Positions 1-7,562 of a stretch of 25,084 bases of DNA are shown here, piece after piece; position 1 is the first letter of the stretch; every line of letters starts with the position of its first letter. Position numbers and translations under genes: made by a program. The notes below the pieces were generated by a model that worked only from the letters and a program-made list of their open reading frames with translations, did no database searches and had not been told where the DNA came from. Source of the stretch: an uncultured Collinsella sp. (GTDB lineage: Bacteria > Actinomycetota > Coriobacteriia > Coriobacteriales > Coriobacteriaceae); contig UQNC01000029.1 of the NCBI GenBank assembly GCA_900542175.1, forward strand, positions 1 to 25,084. The letters run 5' to 3'.

Positions 1-1
1 T

Positions 2-265
2 GGAGAGAGCGCTCCCGCAAACTGCCTCTTGACAACTTATAGGAGCGTCGGTTTTGAGCACTGCGTTGCCAATATGTACTTTTTGCCCATGGGTGCCGTG
101 ATGCACGCGTGCGGCTATGGCGCCGACGTCGCCGGCGCCGATGCGCTCAACGTCGCGGGCATTGCGTTTAACCTGTCCGCCGCCACGCTGGGTAACATTG
201 TGGGCGGCGCGGTTCTGATCGCGCTCGGCTACTGGTTTATCTACGCCAAGAAGTCCGAGGCGTAA
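2..265 (+). pseudogene. Formate/nitrite transporter (FNT/FocA family), 3' remnant
   Basis: The frame closing with TAA at 263-265 encodes GFEHCVANMYFLPMG followed by a hydrophobic tail with TLGNIVGGAVLIALGYW, the conserved C-terminal third of FocA/NirC-type channels that carry formate or nitrite across the inner membrane. Only about 70 residues are family-like. The frame is open back to base 2, but the residues before GFEHC (around GESAPANCLLTTYRS) do not look like the hydrophobic helix expected there, and neither do the other two frames. The gene therefore seems truncated by a rearrangement or an assembly join near base 45 rather than simply cut by the window edge. TTG at 29 and ATG at 74 are possible starts, but a functional pore from this fragment is unlikely. 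Family identity is confident; pseudogene status is inferred. Confidence 0.6.
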
Positions 266-287
266 GGTACCGTCTGTTTGACGTTGG

Positions 288-324
288 GCCTCCCGCGGGG
301 CGTTGCCGTGCGGGAGGCTTTTTT
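288..324 (+). terminator. Rho-independent terminator after the FNT remnant
   Basis: A 9-bp perfect stem, GCCTCCCGC at 288-296 with GCGGGAGGC at 310-318, encloses a 13-nt loop and is followed by six T residues. It lies 22 nt after the FNT stop and separates it from the oxidoreductase gene. Confidence 0.88.
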
Positions 325-387
325 GGCCTGGGGCCCGGTGCCGGGCTGTTGGCTTGTTGTGTTTGGCTGATGAAAGGGGTAAACGAG

Positions 388-2505
388 ATGGCATCTGCTG
401 TGGAGCGTGACGGTCGCGCCGTGGTGACCACATGCGGGGGATGCTATGCCGATTGCGCCTTTGCGGCACGCGTTGAGGACGGCTGCGTGTTGGCCGAGTT
501 GCCGGTGCCGGGGCACCCGTGCGCTGCGCGTGCCCTGTGCGCCCGCGGACGGCATCGCCTGGCAATGCCGTTTGACGAGCGCGACCGCATTGTGCACCCC
601 ATGCGTCGGCGAGCTGATGGCTCGGGGTTCGATGCGATTTCGTGGGACGAGGCGTTCGCGCAGATTGCGGCGCGCCTTGGGGGGATTGTTGACGCGCGCG
701 GGCCCCGTGCGCTGGGCATGACGCTCGGCGTGCCCTCGTTCGACCGCTACTGGGGCTATCGTCTTATGCACGCGCTGGGTTCGCCCAACGTGTACGGTGC
801 CGACGGTGCCTGCGAGGTAAGCCGACTTACCGGCTGGGAGCACAGCCTGGGCTACAGTCCCGCCTCCGACCTGGCGCATACCGATTGCATTATGTACCTG
901 GGGCGTTCCATTGTCGATTCGTCGACGATGGGGGCCGTTGACGCGCTCAACGATGCCCGTCGCCGTGGGGCGAAGATTATCGTGGTTGACCCCCGGCGCA
1001 GCGGCTCGGCTGCACTTGCCGACCGCTGGTTGCGCGTGCGCCCGGGCTGCGACTTGGCGCTGCTGTTGGGTATTGCGCATGTCTTGATTGCCGAGGACCT
1101 GTATGACCACGAGTTCGTGACCCGCTATACCACGGGTTTTGACGAGCTGGCGCAGGCGGCCCGTGCTTGGACGCCCGAGTGGGCCGAGTCGATGTGCGAC
1201 GTGCCGGCCGCAGAGATCGCCGCCACGGCGCGCGATCTAGCTGCGGCCGCGCCTGCTGCCGTGGTGGACGCCGGCTTTCATGGCGGCATTGGCATCGCGT
1301 ATGCCAATAGCACCCAGACCGCGCGCGCTATCTGCTTGGTCGATGTGCTGCTGGGCTGTATTGGACATGTGGGCGGCGCGCTCAATCCACCCACACCGCT
1401 TGCGCTGGGCGACCTTGATCCCGCACGCTTTGCGACGCCGCCGGTGTCGCACATGTCCAAGCTGGGATCCGAGCGCTATCCACTGGTCGATCCGGTGCGC
1501 GGCCTGTGTACGACCATCGGTCAGTCGATTCTTGCCGGCGATTTGCGTGGGCTCATCGTCTATGCCAGTAACCCCGGTGCGGGCTATGGTAATGCACAAG
1601 CTTGGTTGGGTATTTTGCAGCAGCTCGACTTGCTCGTGACGATTGATATTCGCTGGTCCGAGACGGCGCGTGCTTCTGACTTCGTGCTGCCCGACGTGAC
1701 GTATCTGGAAGCCGACCGCGGCGTGGGCACGGTCGTGGGCGCCAACGATTCGCGGGTGTTCTACCGCAACGCCGTGCTGCCTGTGCAGCATGACGACACA
1801 CGTCCCGGTCGGGAGATTTTTGCCGGTCTGGCGCAGGCGTGTGGCGCGGGCGAGTACTTCCAGTTTACGTCTGACGATCTGGCGGCTGCCCAGGTGGCGC
1901 CTTTTGGGATCAATCTGGACGAGCTCAAGGAGCGCGGCTGGGCCGACACGGGTGTTGCGTTGCCGTCGCGTACGGGCGAGCCGGCGATTCCCTTGGATGG
2001 CGGCAAAATTGCGCTGGCAAGCGACGTATGGGAACGAGCCGGTCTGGGTCGTGTGCCCAACTGGATCGCTCCCATGGTGGAGCCTGGCCCGGGGATGTTT
2101 CGCCTCATTAGCGGCAACCGTCCCTTTGAGTCGCATACCTCGCGAAGGCTTGCAGCCCAAGGTGCCGCTGAGGCTGGGTCGGACCTGGATGCCGTGCAGA
2201 TGAATGCCGATACTGCTGCGCACATGGGCATCGCCGACGGCGAGATCGTCGAACTCGTGAGCGATATGGGCCGCGACCGCGCGCGTGTGGAGACGACGCC
2301 GTATCTGCATCCGGCGTGCATCTTCACCTCGGCCGCCCCCGGTGGGCGTTCGTTTGACGCCGATGCCGGTGGCGCTCAAGGCTTGGGCGTGGGCCCGCTC
2401 GACCATACGCCGTTGCGTTGGGACCCGTTGACGGGTGCCGCGCTCACCCAGGAAAACGCCGTTCGCGTGGAAAAGATCGTCGCGTGCGGGGATAATGACG
2501 AGTAA
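388..2505 (+). CDS. Molybdopterin (bis-MGD) oxidoreductase, PhsA/PsrA-like, catalytic subunit
   Basis: A 705-residue member of the DMSO-reductase superfamily. Cys16, Cys19, Cys23 and Cys51 (CGGCYADC ... LCARGR) form the N-terminal [4Fe-4S] site, and Cys142 in GADGACEVSR is the likely Mo ligand. A C-terminal MGD-binding domain starts near the SGNRPFESHTSRR segment. ATG 388 is chosen because AAAGGGG lies 9 nt upstream; the frame runs open further 5' but has no ribosome site there. No twin-arginine signal is visible, so the enzyme is probably cytoplasmic. The ligand Cys is followed by Glu, not the His typical of formate dehydrogenases, so I do not call it FdhF. Thiosulfate- or polysulfide-reductase-like families fit better, but the substrate is unknown. 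No partner Fe-S or membrane subunit lies next to it. selA follows after 52 nt and may be cotranscribed. MobA, encoded at 6267, would supply its cofactor. Confidence 0.85.
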   Translation: MASAVERDGRAVVTTCGGCYADCAFAARVEDGCVLAELPVPGHPCAARALCARGRHRLAMPFDERDRIVHPMRRRADGSGFDAISWDEAFAQIAARLGGIVDARGPRALGMTLGVPSFDRYWGYRLMHALGSPNVYGADGACEVSRLTGWEHSLGYSPASDLAHTDCIMYLGRSIVDSSTMGAVDALNDARRRGAKIIVVDPRRSGSAALADRWLRVRPGCDLALLLGIAHVLIAEDLYDHEFVTRYTTGFDELAQAARAWTPEWAESMCDVPAAEIAATARDLAAAAPAAVVDAGFHGGIGIAYANSTQTARAICLVDVLLGCIGHVGGALNPPTPLALGDLDPARFATPPVSHMSKLGSERYPLVDPVRGLCTTIGQSILAGDLRGLIVYASNPGAGYGNAQAWLGILQQLDLLVTIDIRWSETARASDFVLPDVTYLEADRGVGTVVGANDSRVFYRNAVLPVQHDDTRPGREIFAGLAQACGAGEYFQFTSDDLAAAQVAPFGINLDELKERGWADTGVALPSRTGEPAIPLDGGKIALASDVWERAGLGRVPNWIAPMVEPGPGMFRLISGNRPFESHTSRRLAAQGAAEAGSDLDAVQMNADTAAHMGIADGEIVELVSDMGRDRARVETTPYLHPACIFTSAAPGGRSFDADAGGAQGLGVGPLDHTPLRWDPLTGAALTQENAVRVEKIVACGDNDE

Positions 2506-2557
2506 TTGACTCAGCTGATGTATTCGACTGATCCACGTTTCTTTTGAAAGGCCGCAC

Positions 2558-4015
2558 ATGAGCGATAGCCAGAACATGTCCGATGAGGTACGCGCCCGCC
2601 TTCGCGCTATTCCTTCCGTCAACGAGATGCTCGCAGAGTGGCCGGTTGTGAAGGCGGCGGGGGAGACCTGCGACGCGGTGGTGCATGCTGCCGTGACGGC
2701 CGAGCTCGACGAGGAGCGCGCCGCCATTCGCGCCGGTGCCGCCCCGCGCTCTAAGCGCGACCTGGCCTCGGCCATCGAGTGGCGTGCGCATCGATCCGCA
2801 CTGCCGAGCCTGCGTCCTGCCGTCAACGCCACGGGTGTGGTCATCCATACCAACTTGGGTCGCGCCCCGCTCGCGGAGTCGGCGGCAAAGGCCGTGGCCG
2901 AGGTCGCGCGTGGGTACAGCACGCTCGAGTACAGTGTGGACACCTGCTCGCGTGGGTCGCGCAAGGAACATGCCGCGCAGCTGATCCGCTCGCTTATCGG
3001 TGCCGAGGACGCGCTGGTCGTTAATAACAACGCCGCCGCTGTGCTGCTGGTGCTGGCGACCCATGCCGCAGGCAGGGAGGTCATCGTCAGTCGCGGCGAG
3101 CTTGTCGAGATCGGCGGCAGCTTCCGCATCCCCGATGTCATGGCGGCTTCGGGCGCCAAACTCGTCGAGGTCGGGGCCACCAACCGCACGCACCTGTCGG
3201 ACTACGAGCGCGCCATCACGCCCGATACGGCCATGATCCTCAAGGTCCATCCTTCCAACTATCGCATCGAGGGCTTTCACGAGGAGGTGGGCTCTCGGGA
3301 GCTTGCCGCCCTGGCCCACAAGCATGGTCTGCTGTTCTACGAGGACCAGGGCTCGGGCGCGCTGTTGCCCGACGACATCCTGGTGCGCGGCGGTGAGGAG
3401 CCCACGCCGGCTTCGGTCGCGGCGGGGCTCGATATCGTATCATGCTCGGGCGATAAGCTGCTCGGTGCCGCACAGGCGGGCATTATCATGGGCCGCCGCG
3501 AGCTGGTCCAGGCCTGCGGGTCGCATCCGCTTATGCGTGCCCTGCGTCCTGGCAAGCTGGCTCTGTCGGCGCTCGAGGCCACGCTGCGTATCTACATGGA
3601 CGGCGCCGATGTTGCCCATCGCGATATTCCGGTACTCAGCATGCTTACGCTGCCGCAGGCCCATTTGGAGCGACGTGCCCGCAAGCTTCGCGATCGTATG
3701 GTCGCCGGGCTCGATAAGGCCGGTTGCCCTTGTGCCGTTGAGTTGGAGATTGTCGAGGAATCGTCGACCCCCGGTGGCGGCTCGCTGCCTACCGTGGAGC
3801 TGCCCACGATGTGCGTTGCCGTGTGTCTTGTTGACGAGCGCCTGACGGTCGACGCGCTCAAACGCTCGCTCGTTCAAGACTTCGATACGCCGGTCGTCAC
3901 GCGCGCCTCGCACGACCGCATTCTGTTTGATGTGCGCACGCTCGTGGGCGACCGCGATATCGAGACGGCGGCATCGACGCTCGTCGCGTGCGTTGAGAAG
4001 GCGATTGTTCGATGA
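2558..4015 (+). CDS. selA: L-seryl-tRNA(Sec) selenium transferase
   Basis: SelA is a PLP enzyme that converts Ser-tRNA(Sec) to selenocysteinyl-tRNA(Sec) using selenophosphate, in the cytoplasm as a large ring oligomer. The 485-residue protein has the usual SelA length. Recognisable family segments are VNATGVVIHTNLGRAPL, YSVDTCSRGSRKEH, NNNAAAVLLVL and CSGDKLLGAAQAG, whose Lys300 is the expected PLP Schiff-base lysine. The ATG has GAAAGG upstream with good spacing. The stop overlaps the selB start in ATGA, so the two are translationally coupled. selC lies just beyond selB, completing three of the four canonical sel genes. selD, which supplies selenophosphate, is not in the window. Confidence 0.97.
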   Translation: MSDSQNMSDEVRARLRAIPSVNEMLAEWPVVKAAGETCDAVVHAAVTAELDEERAAIRAGAAPRSKRDLASAIEWRAHRSALPSLRPAVNATGVVIHTNLGRAPLAESAAKAVAEVARGYSTLEYSVDTCSRGSRKEHAAQLIRSLIGAEDALVVNNNAAAVLLVLATHAAGREVIVSRGELVEIGGSFRIPDVMAASGAKLVEVGATNRTHLSDYERAITPDTAMILKVHPSNYRIEGFHEEVGSRELAALAHKHGLLFYEDQGSGALLPDDILVRGGEEPTPASVAAGLDIVSCSGDKLLGAAQAGIIMGRRELVQACGSHPLMRALRPGKLALSALEATLRIYMDGADVAHRDIPVLSMLTLPQAHLERRARKLRDRMVAGLDKAGCPCAVELEIVEESSTPGGGSLPTVELPTMCVAVCLVDERLTVDALKRSLVQDFDTPVVTRASHDRILFDVRTLVGDRDIETAASTLVACVEKAIVR

Positions 4016-5979
4016 GTGAGGTTCAGGCGCTGGTGGAGTGTCCCGTTATCGTTGGCACGGCGGGCCACGTTGACCACGGTAAGTCGGCGCTCATCGAGGC
4101 GCTGACGGGTAAAAACCCCGACCGCCTGGAAGTTGAACGTCGTCGCGGCATGACCGTGGAGCTTGGCTTTGGCGAGCTGGCGCTGCCGAGTGGCAAGATC
4201 GTCGGCCTGGTCGACGTGCCGGGCCACGCGCATTACCTGCGCGCTATGGTGCAGGGCGCCACGGGTATCGACGTGGCCGTGCTGGTGGTTTCGGCCGTCG
4301 AGGGCGTGATGCCGCAGACCCGAGAGCACGTGCATGTGCTGGAGCTGCTGGGCATCACACACATGGTGGTCGCGCTGACGATGTGCGACCTGGCTGATGC
4401 CGAGATGACCGAGCTTGCCGAGCTTGATGTTGATGACTTTTTGTCGGACACCGTGTTTGCGGACGCGCCGATCGTGCCTGTGTCGTCCAAGACAGGCGAG
4501 GGGATCGAACGACTGCTCGCCGTGCTCGACGAGCAGGTGGGTGCCTGCTGGGATGCCTGTCGCGAGCGTGCCGAGCGGAGCGATGCCGCGCCGCGCCTGC
4601 CGATTGACCGCTGCTTTACGATCAAGGGCGTCGGCACCGTCGTGACGGGAACACTGCACGATGCGCCGGTTGCGGTGGGCGACGAGCTGATGGCTTTGCC
4701 GTCGCGCACGGTCTGTCGCGTGCGCGGGATTCAAGTGCATGGCGATACGCCGCGAGCACTGCCTGGACAGCGCGTGGCACTCAACTTGGTGGGCGATGCC
4801 GTCACCGCGCTCGATCGCGGTGAGATGCTCGGTGTGGCGGGCCGCTTTGGCCAGACGATGCGTTTTATGATGACGTTTACGTATTTGGGCCGCGAGGGCG
4901 CCAAGCCGCGCGTGCTCGAGTCGAGCGCGCGTGTGCATGTGATGGCCGGCACGGCCGAGGTCGTCGGCCGCATCATGCTTTTGGAGGGCGAGGCCCCCAT
5001 GGCGGTGGGCGAGACCCGTACCCTACAGGTGCGCTTGGAGGAGCCGCTGCCGCTGCGAGCCGGGGACCATGTTGTGGTGCTGTCCTATTCGCCCGTGATG
5101 CTTATTGGCGGCGGGCGCGCGCTGCTTTCGCGCTGCCGTCGCTCGCGCGAGCTTTCGGCCGGCGAGCGCGCGCTGTTTGCGGCGCTCGAGTCCGGCGATA
5201 TCGCGGGCGGTGTGGGCGCTTGGCTGGCGCTGCAGACGCTGCCGGTTACGCCGGTTGATGTTGCCGAGGCTTTGGATCTTGGTGTCGGCGAGGTCGATGC
5301 CGCACTGCGCGGGTTGGTGGCGCAGGGCTCCGTTCGCAAGCTTGCCGTGGGTGATGCGGGCCTTTTGGCGGACGCCGTGGTGCTCGACGCCGCGATGGAT
5401 GCACTGGCGGCGACCCTGTCAGCCATGCACGCGGCGGCTCCCAAGGAGACAGGCTTTACGCCCGGCGCCGTTGCCCATGCTGCGTGGCCTGCCGCTGATG
5501 AAGGCGTTGCCGCGGCCCTGATTTACGAGGGCTGCTCGCGCGGCGTGTGTGCCTCCGAGGGCGCCGAGGTGTTCGACCCGCACTCCGCTGCCGCCGCGGC
5601 GCGTGTGGTGCGCGAGGCCTGCGAACGTATCGTTGCCTTGCTGGACGAAGCCGGCCTCGATGCACCGGCGCTTCCCGAGGTTGGCGAGCAGTTGCAGCTC
5701 GATCGCGACACCATGACGCGTGCCCTGCGCGAGCTTTCGCTCAACCGTTTTATCGTGAAGGTCGAGCGCGACGTTGCCCTGTCCGCTGCCGCCGAGGCCC
5801 ATGCGCGCGAGCTCGTCGCCGCCGCCATTGAGGCAGCCGGCGGCGCTGCCACCACGAGCGTGCTGCGCGAGGCCCTGGGCGTGTCGCGCAAACGGGCCAT
5901 CAGCATCTTGGAGCACCTGGATGCCGTGCGCTTTACGGTGCTCGACAAGGAAGCCGGCGGCCTGAGGTCCCTGCGCTAG
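4012..5979 (+). CDS. selB: Selenocysteine-specific translation elongation factor SelB
   Basis: SelB is a GTPase that carries Sec-tRNA(Sec) to the ribosome and binds the SECIS hairpin of selenoprotein mRNAs through its C-terminal winged helices. The 655-residue protein has G1 GTAGHVDHGKS (residues 15-25), the G2 segment RGMTVELGFG, G3 DVPGH (68-72) and a G5-like SSKTGEG. EF-Tu-like domains II and III follow, then a C-terminal half of winged-helix repeats ending in VSRKRAISILEHLD. The G4 motif reads TMCD (123-126) where TKxD or NKxD is usual, so the guanine-contacting Lys is replaced by Met. The start ATG lies inside the selA stop. The stop is 36 nt before selC, with the selC promoter between them. 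Confidence 0.96.
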   Translation: MSEVQALVECPVIVGTAGHVDHGKSALIEALTGKNPDRLEVERRRGMTVELGFGELALPSGKIVGLVDVPGHAHYLRAMVQGATGIDVAVLVVSAVEGVMPQTREHVHVLELLGITHMVVALTMCDLADAEMTELAELDVDDFLSDTVFADAPIVPVSSKTGEGIERLLAVLDEQVGACWDACRERAERSDAAPRLPIDRCFTIKGVGTVVTGTLHDAPVAVGDELMALPSRTVCRVRGIQVHGDTPRALPGQRVALNLVGDAVTALDRGEMLGVAGRFGQTMRFMMTFTYLGREGAKPRVLESSARVHVMAGTAEVVGRIMLLEGEAPMAVGETRTLQVRLEEPLPLRAGDHVVVLSYSPVMLIGGGRALLSRCRRSRELSAGERALFAALESGDIAGGVGAWLALQTLPVTPVDVAEALDLGVGEVDAALRGLVAQGSVRKLAVGDAGLLADAVVLDAAMDALAATLSAMHAAAPKETGFTPGAVAHAAWPAADEGVAAALIYEGCSRGVCASEGAEVFDPHSAAAAARVVREACERIVALLDEAGLDAPALPEVGEQLQLDRDTMTRALRELSLNRFIVKVERDVALSAAAEAHARELVAAAIEAAGGAATTSVLREALGVSRKRAISILEHLDAVRFTVLDKEAGGLRSLR

Positions 5980-5994
5980 ATCGGCTGCTCGGTT

Positions 5995-6003
5995 TGGTAA
6001 AAT
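5995..6003 (+). promoter_or_regulatory. Extended -10 promoter for selC
   Basis: TGGTAAAAT is a TGn-extended -10 hexamer (TAAAAT at 5998-6003). Transcription would start near 6010, about six bases before mature tRNA-Sec. No good -35 is seen at 17 nt, as expected for extended -10 promoters. Predicted from sequence only. Confidence 0.5.
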
Positions 6004-6015
6004 ACCGCCGCACTT

Positions 6016-6112
6016 GGGAACGGATGGGCTCCGGTGGGCTCCGCGGTCCTCAAAACCGTTGCGAGGCGTGCAAAACGTCTTGGATGTGTTCGATTCACAT
6101 ACGTTCCCGCCA
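6016..6112 (+). tRNA. selC: tRNA-Sec (anticodon UCA)
   Basis: This 97-nt gene folds as a bacterial selenocysteine tRNA. It has a 7-bp acceptor stem GGGAACG/CGTTCCC, a 6-bp D stem GGGCTC/GGGCTC with wobbles and the short CGGT loop typical of tRNA-Sec, and an anticodon stem GCGGT/ACCGT with loop CCTCAAA (anticodon TCA at 6050-6052). The long variable arm has an 8-bp stem (6062-6069 with 6075-6082). The T arm is ATGTG-TTCGATT-CACAT, followed by discriminator G and encoded CCA (6110-6112). The eighth acceptor pair expected in bacterial tRNA-Sec is a G6023/A6101 mismatch. Its position directly after selA-selB supports the call. It reads UGA as selenocysteine together with SelB. Confidence 0.96.
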
Positions 6113-6175
6113 TATGCTACCAGCGTTTTTGTGCTCGCGGTCTTGCTGCGTGCCGCAAAGGCGCTGTTTTGTTTT

Positions 6176-6229
6176 TGCACGAGCTTTTCGTAGCGCCGCT
6201 ATTTCGGCGGCTGTATTTAGCTTCGTGCA
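6176..6229 (+). promoter_or_regulatory. Structured leader hairpin between selC and mobA
   Basis: A two-tier stem-loop. The outer stem pairs TGCACGA (6176-6182) with TCGTGCA (6223-6229) and continues as GCT/AGC past one bulged T. After an internal loop, the inner stem pairs AGC-GCCG with CGGC-G-GCT around the loop CTATTT. It has no T-run, so it does not look like an intrinsic terminator. It sits about 20 nt before the mobA ribosome site. The function is unknown; it could be a mobA leader control element or the processed 3' part of the selC transcript. Confidence 0.4.
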
Positions 6230-6266
6230 CCGGGTTTCGGGCATGCCGATGGAGGTGTTTTGCCGT

Positions 6267-6899
6267 ATGACTACCGTAAGACGTGCCGATCTTTCTTGTG
6301 TCGTCCAGGCGGGCGGGCTGTCCTCGCGCATGGGCTGCGATAAGGCGCGCATGGCGTTTTGCGGCGAGCCGCTCATCGAGCGCGTGCTGGGTCGGCTGGC
6401 GCCAGTTGCCGGCGAGTTGGTCGTGACGACTTCGCGTCCCAGCGAGCTTGCCTACCTTGAGGAGCACACGTTTGGCGGCCTGGTGCCGCGTGTGGTGGCG
6501 GATCTTGAAGGGTCGGCGGGCGCCATGCGCGGCATCGCGAGCTCGTTGGCTGCGGCTCGGCTGCCTCTCGTGGCGATCGTTGCCTGCGATATGCCGTTTG
6601 TCTCGCCGGAACTCATCGGCGCGCTTGCCGATCGTGTTGAGGCCGAGGCGCTCGATGTGTCCGTGCCGCGCGAGGAGCGGGGGATTGAGCCGCTTTGCGC
6701 TGTCTGGCGCCGTGACGCGTGCGCGCCGGTTGCCCAAGAGCTGCTCGCCTGCGACCGCCAACGCATTCGCTGCCTGATCAATCGCGTTCAAGCTGGTTAT
6801 ATGGATGAGCCGCAGATCGTTAAGGCCGCGGGCTCCACGCTCTGCTTCGAGAACGTCAATACGCCCGAGGAGTTTGCGGCGGCCGAGTTGCTTGCCTAG
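6267..6899 (+). CDS. mobA: Molybdenum cofactor guanylyltransferase MobA
   Basis: MobA transfers GMP from GTP to Mo-molybdopterin to make the MGD cofactor used by DMSO-reductase-family enzymes such as the one encoded at 388-2505. The 210-residue protein opens with VQAGGLSSRMGCDKA, the nucleotide-binding signature, followed by the Mg-binding CDMPFVS segment and the late NVNTPEE motif typical of MobA. The GxSSRMGxDKA form argues for guanylyl rather than cytidylyl transfer. ATG 6267 is chosen for GGAGG at 6251-6255. The frame is open back to 5994, but that extension would cover tRNA-Sec and is rejected. The DUF3343 gene follows after 15 nt, suggesting one operon. Confidence 0.9.
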   Translation: MTTVRRADLSCVVQAGGLSSRMGCDKARMAFCGEPLIERVLGRLAPVAGELVVTTSRPSELAYLEEHTFGGLVPRVVADLEGSAGAMRGIASSLAAARLPLVAIVACDMPFVSPELIGALADRVEAEALDVSVPREERGIEPLCAVWRRDACAPVAQELLACDRQRIRCLINRVQAGYMDEPQIVKAAGSTLCFENVNTPEEFAAAELLA

Positions 6900-6914
6900 A
6901 CGATTGGAGTTGCC

Positions 6915-7310
6915 ATGTCTCACGATATTTGCCCCGACACGGGAGAGCCTTGCACTTGCGACGGGTCCGAACCCTGTACCTGCGGCTGCGGAGGCTGCGG
7001 GCATACCGCGGAAGAGGAAGCGGCCGCCGCGGCGTATCGTGAGGCACACCGCGGCGGCCCGTCCGGTGATGCCCTCGACCATGAGCGCAAGATTATCGTG
7101 TCGTTTGACAGCACCTTCGATGTGATGGAATGCGAGCAGCTGTGCCTGGATGCCGGTGTGCCCGGGCGCATCATGCCGCTGCCCGGCTCCATCACCGCCG
7201 GCTGCGGCCTGTGCTGGGCCATGCCGTTCTCGGGCGATGCGCTCGCCGCCTTCCGTGCTGCCACCGAAGGCCGCATAACCCCCGCCGACTACCATCAGCT
7301 CGTCCTCTAA
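6915..7310 (+). CDS. DUF3343 (putative Se/S carrier-like) protein with Cys-rich N-terminus
   Basis: A 131-residue protein with TTGGAG before its ATG. Residues from about 58 on (KIIVSFDSTFDVMECEQLC ... PLPGSITAGCGLCW) match the DUF3343 family, annotated as putative Se/S carrier-like and often found with selenium genes. Cys97 and Cys100 lie in the conserved glycine-rich C-terminal motif, and Cys73 and Cys77 are additional. Ahead of this core is an extension with seven cysteines in the first 28 residues (6, 13, 15, 21, 23, 25, 28), resembling a small metal- or chalcogen-binding motif, then an Ala/Glu linker. Placement after selA-selB-selC-mobA suggests a role in selenium or sulfur handling for Sec or Mo-enzyme maturation. 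This is inferred; no function is established. Confidence 0.75.
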   Translation: MSHDICPDTGEPCTCDGSEPCTCGCGGCGHTAEEEAAAAAYREAHRGGPSGDALDHERKIIVSFDSTFDVMECEQLCLDAGVPGRIMPLPGSITAGCGLCWAMPFSGDALAAFRAATEGRITPADYHQLVL

Positions 7311-7312
7311 CT

Positions 7313-7348
7313 ACCACACCACAAAGGTGCTGTCCCCAATGTGGTGGT
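7313..7348 (+). repeat. Imperfect palindrome after the DUF3343 gene
   Basis: ACCACA (7318-7323) pairs with TGTGGT (7340-7345), and ACCAC is repeated just upstream. The hairpin begins two bases after the stop codon and is followed only by TTT, so it may be a weak terminator or an intergenic repeat. Its loop holds GTGCTGTCC, a 9-mer that also occurs in the palindromic element at 19688-19696. Confidence 0.4.
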
Positions 7349-7483
7349 TTGGAACACGTGGACGAAACAGGTTTGAAACACGGGTTTTGCACGTCAGGCA
7401 CTCAAAAACGCCTCTACCTGCATCGTAATCAAAACGAAACATCTGCTCGTCTGCTTATGCGAAACTTTCCCGCAACAGTGCGA

Positions 7484-7489
7484 TATTAT
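7484..7489 (+). promoter_or_regulatory. Candidate -10 box for gdhA
   Basis: TATTAT lies about 75 nt before the gdhA ATG in the least GC-rich part of the 250-nt intergenic region. No clear -35 or TGn extension was found, so this is tentative. Confidence 0.25.
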
Positions 7490-7562
7490 CCATACACGAT
7501 AAAGTTCGCGGCGCACAGGGTGCCGCGACCGACACTTTTCGTTTCCCGTCATTGGAGGAAGC

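Noticed and set aside
388..2505. Formate dehydrogenase FdhF
   Set aside because: The Mo-ligand Cys142 is followed by Glu, not the conserved His of formate dehydrogenases. Proximity to the FNT remnant and sel genes alone is not enough.
6176..6229. SECIS element
   Set aside because: No in-frame UGA lies just upstream of it in a coding frame, and the hairpin is in the mobA leader. I found no split selenoprotein gene in the window.
5994..6266. N-terminal extension of mobA back to 5994
   Set aside because: It would translate through tRNA-Sec, and it lacks a ribosome site. ATG 6267 has GGAGG and starts right before the MobA fold.
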